A stretch of DNA of 64,000 nt from Mycogone perniciosa (Eukaryota; Ascomycota; Sordariomycetes; Hypocreales; Hypocreaceae). The stretch is from assembly GCA_025331125.1 (NCBI GenBank), contig JAOALB010000027.1:355996-419995 (forward strand). Direction: 5' to 3'. The translations under genes were made by a program, and so were the position numbers. Each line of letters starts with the position of its first letter. The stretch's first letter is position 1. The notes below the pieces were generated by a model that did not search any database, was not told the DNA's origin, and saw only the letters and a list, made by a program, of their open reading frames with translations. Positions 58,701-64,000 of this stretch are shown one piece after another.

Positions 58701-59371
58701 TCGCAAGATTGAATAGACGAATTAGCCAGGGAACCCCGCGTCGTCTATCAGGAGGCCTCTTGGCACAGAACCTGACTCCTCATCATCCAAGCGGCGAGGG
58801 AGTGCAAGAGATTCAACAGCCGACACCTATTTATAACACGCCTTTTGCAAGTACTACTTCGCGGCCAGAATTTGACCAGCCACTTATCATCAGCACCCCA
58901 AAGGGTGTCTCTGGCGCTTTTGATCCTCCGGGGCGGAGAACTTCGCAACGAGGAGATATGCCCATTTTTGCACCAGTTCCGCGACGGCCCCGCCCAGGAC
59001 CGGGTTCCAGCTCTCGTCCAACCGTGGAGAGATTTGAAACTATCTACAACGTTCGTTCAGATAGCAACGAAGCGGCAGCCGCCGCTGCTGCACAGGCTAA
59101 CTCTAATCTCGTACCAGGGGGGTGGATGAGGAAGCCGGCCGTGTCTCCTGGTCGGTCAACTTCGATTGTCAATAGACGGCCGAGTCGGGCTGAGAGGAGC
59201 GCTGCGAAGAATATTCTCGATGCAAGGAAACGAGGCTGGAAGGGGAAGAACAAGAAGAGGAAGGATACAAATAGAACAGACGCCGAGGCAGCCAGTAGCA
59301 CGGGCTGGACAGATGTCTCTGTTACATCTGGTTTGAAAGAAACCAAGGATAAGAAGTGTGTGGTGATGTGA
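55777..59371 (+). CDS. F-box protein with propeller-like region and C-terminal CaaX box
   Basis: Exons 55777-55883 and 55951-59371 give 1175 residues. The F-box is residues about 27-66: FDRLPDEIIEQ joins ILQATDASGFASLIVLNRKW across the intron. F-box proteins bind Skp1 and bring substrates to SCF ubiquitin ligases. Residues about 130-520 contain beta-strand repeats of propeller character (GMQFAASPRGHYMLAYNSSR, RTIALSSCGSVLAVAYDSGI, TLAFSFEGTQILGT). The second half is Pro/Ser/Arg-rich and disordered, with proline stretches (PPPPLPPLPQ). The protein ends in a Lys-rich segment and CVVM, a CaaX box that predicts farnesylation (Met at X) and so membrane attachment. A longer open frame begins upstream at 55556, but only the ATG at 55777 joins the F-box correctly. 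Confidence 0.87.
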
Positions 59372-60219
59372 TGACAGATTGTGTATCTCTGATATGCACG
59401 ACGTTTATTTTCCGGCAAGCATCCTTTTTTTTCTATCAGAGCTTATTTGATGTTGTTTTGGATATCCATCTCATCTAGCGCTTTTGTTTTGTTTGATCAG
59501 CAGTATAGCATGGATTGGGTGCAGAAAATGGAGTGGTTAACCGCTCACTCGCTTTGGGGAGGCCTTTTGGGATGGGTATTTGGTACTACAATCGTTTTGG
59601 TGGCATTAACATACAGGGTTGCGATGCTTTTGTCCTTTTCTACAGTCGTTTGGCTCCTGTTCTGCTTTGCATCTGCATCTGGCATATCATGATTGAACTA
59701 GCAGTATATATAGATAGGTATATGTGGTCATATGAAAGTAAGGTCTCTTTCTTCCTTCACAGGGTCTTGAGCAACAGTCTTGCTACTGTCATATTCTATT
59801 CATCATACTAATTCAACCAAGTCGGGCTATTCAAAGCTGTGCGCGGCAGAGCGTCAAACAACCCCATGATCCCTAAACGCCAAACCTTCAGGAACACCTT
59901 TCTGGGTCCTGCAAAGCCATCCACGAGATAAAATAGCCTCCCTCTTCTTCATTAGGCCCCTTCACATGCCTCATCGTTATAATGATATACAAAATACATA
60001 CAAAGGAGATGCGCACACCCACATTCATCGTGATGGGTTGGTGGTGTGTGTGCTTTCTGGTATTGGTATTGGTTCCCTTCCCAGGCGCCCTTTTTTGCAC
60101 AGATATAAAACAAAGACAAAACAAAGTAAATCATATGCTATAGAGATTAACAATCAATCAAAAGAGGGTTTTTTTCTTTCTTTTTTTTCTTTTTCAGATT
60201 TCTTCAGCTTGTCAAAGTC
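59372..60219. other. 3'-3' intergenic region
   Basis: 848 nt between convergent genes. No gene is seen; it holds 3' UTRs and a T-rich tract near 60170-60200. Confidence 0.5.
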
Positions 60220-61455
60220 TCATATCCTCGGCGTCGTCCCTGGAACATACGGCTTCCCGCGCCGTACATCTCCAAGATCAGCCTCATACATGAGATCCGT
60301 AAACGTCGTGGCGTGCGTCTGCCGCTTATCAACGTGTGTGCTCACCGTAACAGGGTCGGCAAACACATTGATGCTCTCGCTGCTAGGCTCGCGCTGGACA
60401 TTTTGAGGGACGACGCGTGTGCTTGATGCTTTCATGGCTCGTATGGGCGCGAGACGGGTTCCAACCTGCCCTGTGCGCGCGTTCCGGTCGTCGTTTGAAC
60501 CGACGGACCCTCGGGAGTGTGTTGGAGAATGTGCCGATGGATTGGGGGAGTCAAAGGGATTTGGAATGGAAAGGCGCGGAGGGCGGTCGCTATGATTATG
60601 GGTGATCTGTGGAGGCCGTTGACTTATAGAGGAACTCGCTGAGGGGCTCTTGAGGATGAAATCTGTGCGGTAGGAGTTGGGCTGGATGATGGGGTCGGAA
60701 ATGATGTTGCCGTAGGGGCCTGGGCCGTTGCCTTTGATTCGCGTGATGCTTGCCTTCTCTAGATTGTTGTCCTGGCGGCGTCGACGGTTGCGGCGGACGA
60801 AGAGGAAGGCGATCACACCGAACAAGATCAGTACAGCACAGCCTCCCACGACGCCTCCAACGATGGATAGAGTTTTCGGCTTAGAAGACTGGGAATCCGG
60901 TGTTTCGGTAGCAGAATCAGCGGCTGCCGCTGATGATGTTGTTGAAGCTGTTGATTCTCCTGATGGTGAGGAGGTTGTTGTGGCAGTTGGTTGTGCAGAT
61001 GTTGTTGCACTGGAGGTTGAGCTGCTGCCTCTAGGAGACTGACTTTGGTCGGCTTTCTTCAGACACTGGCCGTCGGAACACGAATACCCAAATGGGCAGC
61101 AGAGGTTCGTTCCGCACTTCTCAAGCTCAACGTTAAATATGCTCGTCTTGATCGGCACATTCGCATTTTGGTCAGGGTCCTGTTGACGGATATCGCAGGT
61201 AATAGGTTGTATCTTGTCGCAGGTCTGGCCTTGGGGGCAGCAGAGAGCGGTGGTATTTCCGGCCAAGGCCAGACATGTGCTGCCTTTGGAACAGCAGAAG
61301 TTATTCGGTAGACCTGCTGGGCAGGCCTGGAGGCCCGAAGCAGAACATGTTGTGTCTTGGATATACATGGGACCACCGGCAGGCGAGGCAGAGATGGTTG
61401 ATGGCATGGCGGAAGCCAGCAGCAGGAAACGGAGGAGTTTTGGTAGACGGGCCAT
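60220..61455 (-). CDS. Single-pass membrane protein with Cys-rich ectodomain
   Basis: Intronless, 411 residues. Residues 1-23 are a signal peptide (LRFLLLASAMPSTISA). The ectodomain (about 30-132) has 15 Cys, including NNFCCSKGSTC, ALCCPQGQTC and NLCCPFGYSCSDGQC, repeated CCxxGxxC knots like those in granulin-type or cysteine-knot modules. A Ser/Thr-rich stalk (about 138-192), probably O-mannosylated, leads to a transmembrane helix at about 196-220 (SIVGGVVGGCAVLILFGVIA), an Arg stop-transfer (RRNRRRR), and a disordered cytosolic tail of about 190 residues. The layout recalls fungal wall-stress sensors (Wsc/Mid2), but there is no WSC domain. A sensor or wall-associated role is inference. Confidence 0.85.
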   Translation of the reverse strand: MARLPKLLRFLLLASAMPSTISASPAGGPMYIQDTTCSASGLQACPAGLPNNFCCSKGSTCLALAGNTTALCCPQGQTCDKIQPITCDIRQQDPDQNANVPIKTSIFNVELEKCGTNLCCPFGYSCSDGQCLKKADQSQSPRGSSSTSSATTSAQPTATTTSSPSGESTASTTSSAAAADSATETPDSQSSKPKTLSIVGGVVGGCAVLILFGVIAFLFVRRNRRRRQDNNLEKASITRIKGNGPGPYGNIISDPIIQPNSYRTDFILKSPSASSSISQRPPQITHNHSDRPPRLSIPNPFDSPNPSAHSPTHSRGSVGSNDDRNARTGQVGTRLAPIRAMKASSTRVVPQNVQREPSSESINVFADPVTVSTHVDKRQTHATTFTDLMYEADLGDVRRGKPYVPGTTPRI

Positions 61456-63597
61456 GTCGGTGATTAGAATCTGACGACGACTCTGGCCAGATGTAAGTCT
61501 GTGCTTGGTGAATGCTTTTTCGGGACAGGATTTACGTCGTTCGTCGTTCGTCGTCTCGTCTCGATTTTAGAGAACGTGCGATAGGAAATTATCCCAGCAA
61601 CTTGAGAAGACCTAGGTATCAAAAAGGAGTGGCCGGATGAACAGGTAATTGTTGGAGCTTGCTATTGGCAAAGCTTGTGGAAACAGCGGAATGCAGAAGA
61701 TGAAAGAAAGTAGTCGTGAAACAGACGTTGGTCGGCGTATCAGATCAAAGAAAGAACTGTGTGCTTTGGAGAAGCAGAAGTGAACAAGCAATAGGCGTCA
61801 AGCGTATCAGTTCACGAAGGAAACGGTTAGAGCGATTAAGGAGAAGAGAATATCGGAACAGAGAGGGAGGGCAGAAAACGTGTCAGACTCAAGGGCACAT
61901 GGGAGAGAAAAGGAAGCACTTGGAAGAAACACCCAAGGCTACAGGCGCCGCCTGATGACTCTCAAGCTGTCCAGCTGTCTTTGGCGCGTCACACAAGCCG
62001 TTCCTTTGGCTTGATTGCCCATGCATTTGCGCCTGAGCTCCATGAACCCATGCTCTCTCTGTGCTCGTCTCTATATCAAGCATGTCGATACGAAGCATGC
62101 CAAGGGGCGGCAAAGAACGGAAAGCTGCATCCACAGCGAGTGAATCGAACTCATAGCTCAATCTTACTCCCGGCCTGACACTTGTCGTTTGACAGTCATT
62201 CATAGCCATTCAGTTGACCGGGGCAGGGGAATAGTGCCACTTGACACGAGCCAGATGGAGAAGAAAATTGGACAAGTTCCTCATTATAGGAAACGAAGCG
62301 CCGGGGCGGGCCTGGAGGTGCGATGACGTCGTTCACATGGGACACGGAGACGAAATGTATGGCCAGCAGGTATCGTGTTTTGATTGAATTGCTTTGCTGT
62401 GCTGTGCTTTGCTGTGCTTTGCCTTGTCTGGACGACTTGGCGGTTAAAGATGGAGGATGATGATGATGATGGCACGTTGACAGCGAATCTTTGGGCGGCT
62501 ATGGGTTGAGGTTGTGGCGCAGCGTGTCGCAGAATGAGGCGCGGTGAGGAAAGTGGTCGGCGCTGATTGGGCAGACGATGCTGCCTGTAGGCGCTGTACG
62601 GAGTAGTACTACAACTGCTATTGTGCTAGTGCTACAGCACTGAATGGCTTCAGGCCTGGGATTGATGGGATGATAGGATAGGATGGCGTTGAAGAAGACG
62701 AGATGGGTCGACCACTGGGACGGCGGTACTTGAATCACTGGTCGACAGTGGTTTCATTTCTGGTAGTGAGTCAATATAAATTTATCCATCCACACCGCTG
62801 ATGGATAATCATTCACGCAAAGAGGCAGCCCGAGATGGTCAGACTTGGGCTTCCTCTTCTGCATATGCCTGACAGGCCATATCCCATAACAATTGCGGCC
62901 CGCCCAAATCATCGTTATGATGCCGTACAAAAAAGGCCGGGCATTCCCGCACTGCGTATTGCGTACTTCGTACCTGCATGATTTTCTGCACATTTTCTTT
63001 CCTGTATGTGTCCCCTCAAATGGCGGCGTGGTGCCTTACATACTATTGCATAATGACCCATCAGGGGGCAAACGAACCGGGATATATTATACGGAGTAGA
63101 TAATAATAAGCTGCGTCCGCATTGTCATACCGCAACTTCGTTTCCTCCATTCTTACTAGATGCAAAGTACAAACAGTCGTACTTCGTATCATAACATGTT
63201 CCTGCATTCTGCATGTTGAAGCGGGTCCTCAGCAGGTACGGAGTAGATATTATCGACATAGTACTCCGCAGTATCAAGTAGATAATAGGTACTCCGTACC
63301 CGTACCAACCATCTCTGAATCCAGGCTTCTCCCCAGCCTTCTTCTTTTCCCTTGCCGAACTCCTCCCTTGTCAATGTCTTTCATGCATTTACCCATCTCC
63401 GTCCGTCCCGTCTCTTTAGCACTGGCATTAAGCCCTGCTGAGAAGTTGCACCGATACCCGGAGACTTGACTAAAGTCTTCGTAACTGCGTCTTCCATACG
63501 AGAAGCATGCCGCCCCTAGTTCCTATCTTCACGTATCCATCCAGCGATGCGACCCCGTAACTACGGAGGAATCGTCAGCTTGTCTTTGCTAGGTATG

Positions 63598-63632
63598 TAC
63601 GGAGTACGGAGTAGTATTAGCAGTACTCCGTA
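63598..63632. repeat. Cluster of TACGGAGTA/TACTCCGTA words, direct and inverted
   Basis: Two overlapping direct copies (63598-63606, 63605-63613) are followed after about 10 nt by an inverted copy (63624-63632), so the locus could form a short hairpin. It is the tightest cluster of this word in the window. Confidence 0.8.
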
Positions 63633-63980
63633 CTCGCAGTGCTATTAGCACTAGGCCGCTCCGCCGCCACCAACCACTGACTGGCCTCTCTAATACTCCC
63701 TTCCGCGTGGCAATTCTGCATTTCTAGACCCCGTGAGAACGAAAAGGGACGGTCCCCAGTCTCCAGTACGCCTGGGTGTGCCCCATACAGTACAGTTTGG
63801 CCTTCCCTGTGAGAATGGCGTGTAAACCCAGTGACCACCAAAAGAGTTGACACGCCCCCTCCCTCTCTTCTCTCCGCCCACTTTTGGGCCCTTTTGGGTC
63901 CCTGAGTCTTAGTCTTGGCCTGGGCGGGGACCTCTGGACTATTCTTTTTCGGCCTGGGCTTGGTTTGATTCATGATGGAT

Positions 63981-64000
63981 GGGGGGGGGGGGGGGGGGGG
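63981..64000. repeat. Poly-G run of 20 at the window end
   Basis: The last 20 bases are all G. The true length cannot be known because the window ends there. Confidence 0.9.

Larger units (their letters stand above)
61456..64000. other. 2.5-kb gene-free region, right edge of the window
   Basis: No gene is seen. It holds eight exact TACTCCGTA/TACGGAGTA words between 62597 and 63632, two TACTTCGTA words near 62964 and 63180, and a G20 run at the window end. The part next to 61455 should be the promoter of the membrane-protein gene. Confidence 0.5.

Overview
The window reads as nuclear chromosomal DNA of a filamentous ascomycete (Pezizomycotina), most likely a Eurotiomycete related to Aspergillus or Penicillium. 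The evidence is short spliceosomal introns (mostly about 45-75 nt, GTRNGT donors, CTAAC/CTGAC-like branch points, CAG/TAG acceptors), single-copy eukaryotic housekeeping genes, and fungal-only families (Zn2Cys6 regulator, GT69 mannosyltransferase, HapC). Genus-level placement is inference. I found no transposon, tRNA, rRNA, CRISPR array or viral gene.

Layout: (1) 1-364 holds the first exon of a homeodomain transcription factor on the minus strand, cut by the window edge. (2) 365-10393 is about 10 kb without a convincing gene, lying upstream of that regulator and crowded with short repeated words (TACTCGTA, TACTCCGTA and variants). (3) 10.4-16.9 kb: HAD sugar-phosphate phosphatase, pyroglutamyl peptidase I, a 56-residue Cys-rich microprotein, and a Kel3/KLHDC4-type kelch protein. 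(4) 17.4-23.1 kb is a compact block of divergent gene pairs: TGS1/GRASP, OST2(DAD1)/TMEM14, CMC2/prefoldin subunit 2. (5) 23.1-26.5 kb is a long gene-free region in front of hapC (NF-YB subunit of the CCAAT-binding complex). (6) 28.1-36 kb: GT69 mannosyltransferase divergent from RRN3, then a bZIP factor. (7) 36.4-44.7 kb: DOP1 and MON1, two endomembrane-trafficking genes, head to head. (8) 44.8-50.1 kb: two small orphan ORFs and a 1005-residue orphan disordered protein. (9) 50.8-54.5 kb: D-glutamate cyclase-like (DUF1445) protein and a Zn2Cys6 regulator. (10) 55.8-61.5 kb: an F-box/propeller-like protein ending in a CaaX box, and a single-pass Cys-rich membrane protein. (11) 61.5-64 kb is non-coding and ends in 20 consecutive G.

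Exon-intron models were built by hand. For every multi-exon gene the listed exons sum to a whole number of codons and keep family motifs in frame. The most notable signals outside genes are the repeated 8-9 nt words: 17 exact TACTCGTA (15 of them in the 10-kb region upstream of the homeobox gene) and 22 exact TACTCCGTA, all outside coding exons, against about 2 and 0.5 expected by chance in 64 kb at even composition.
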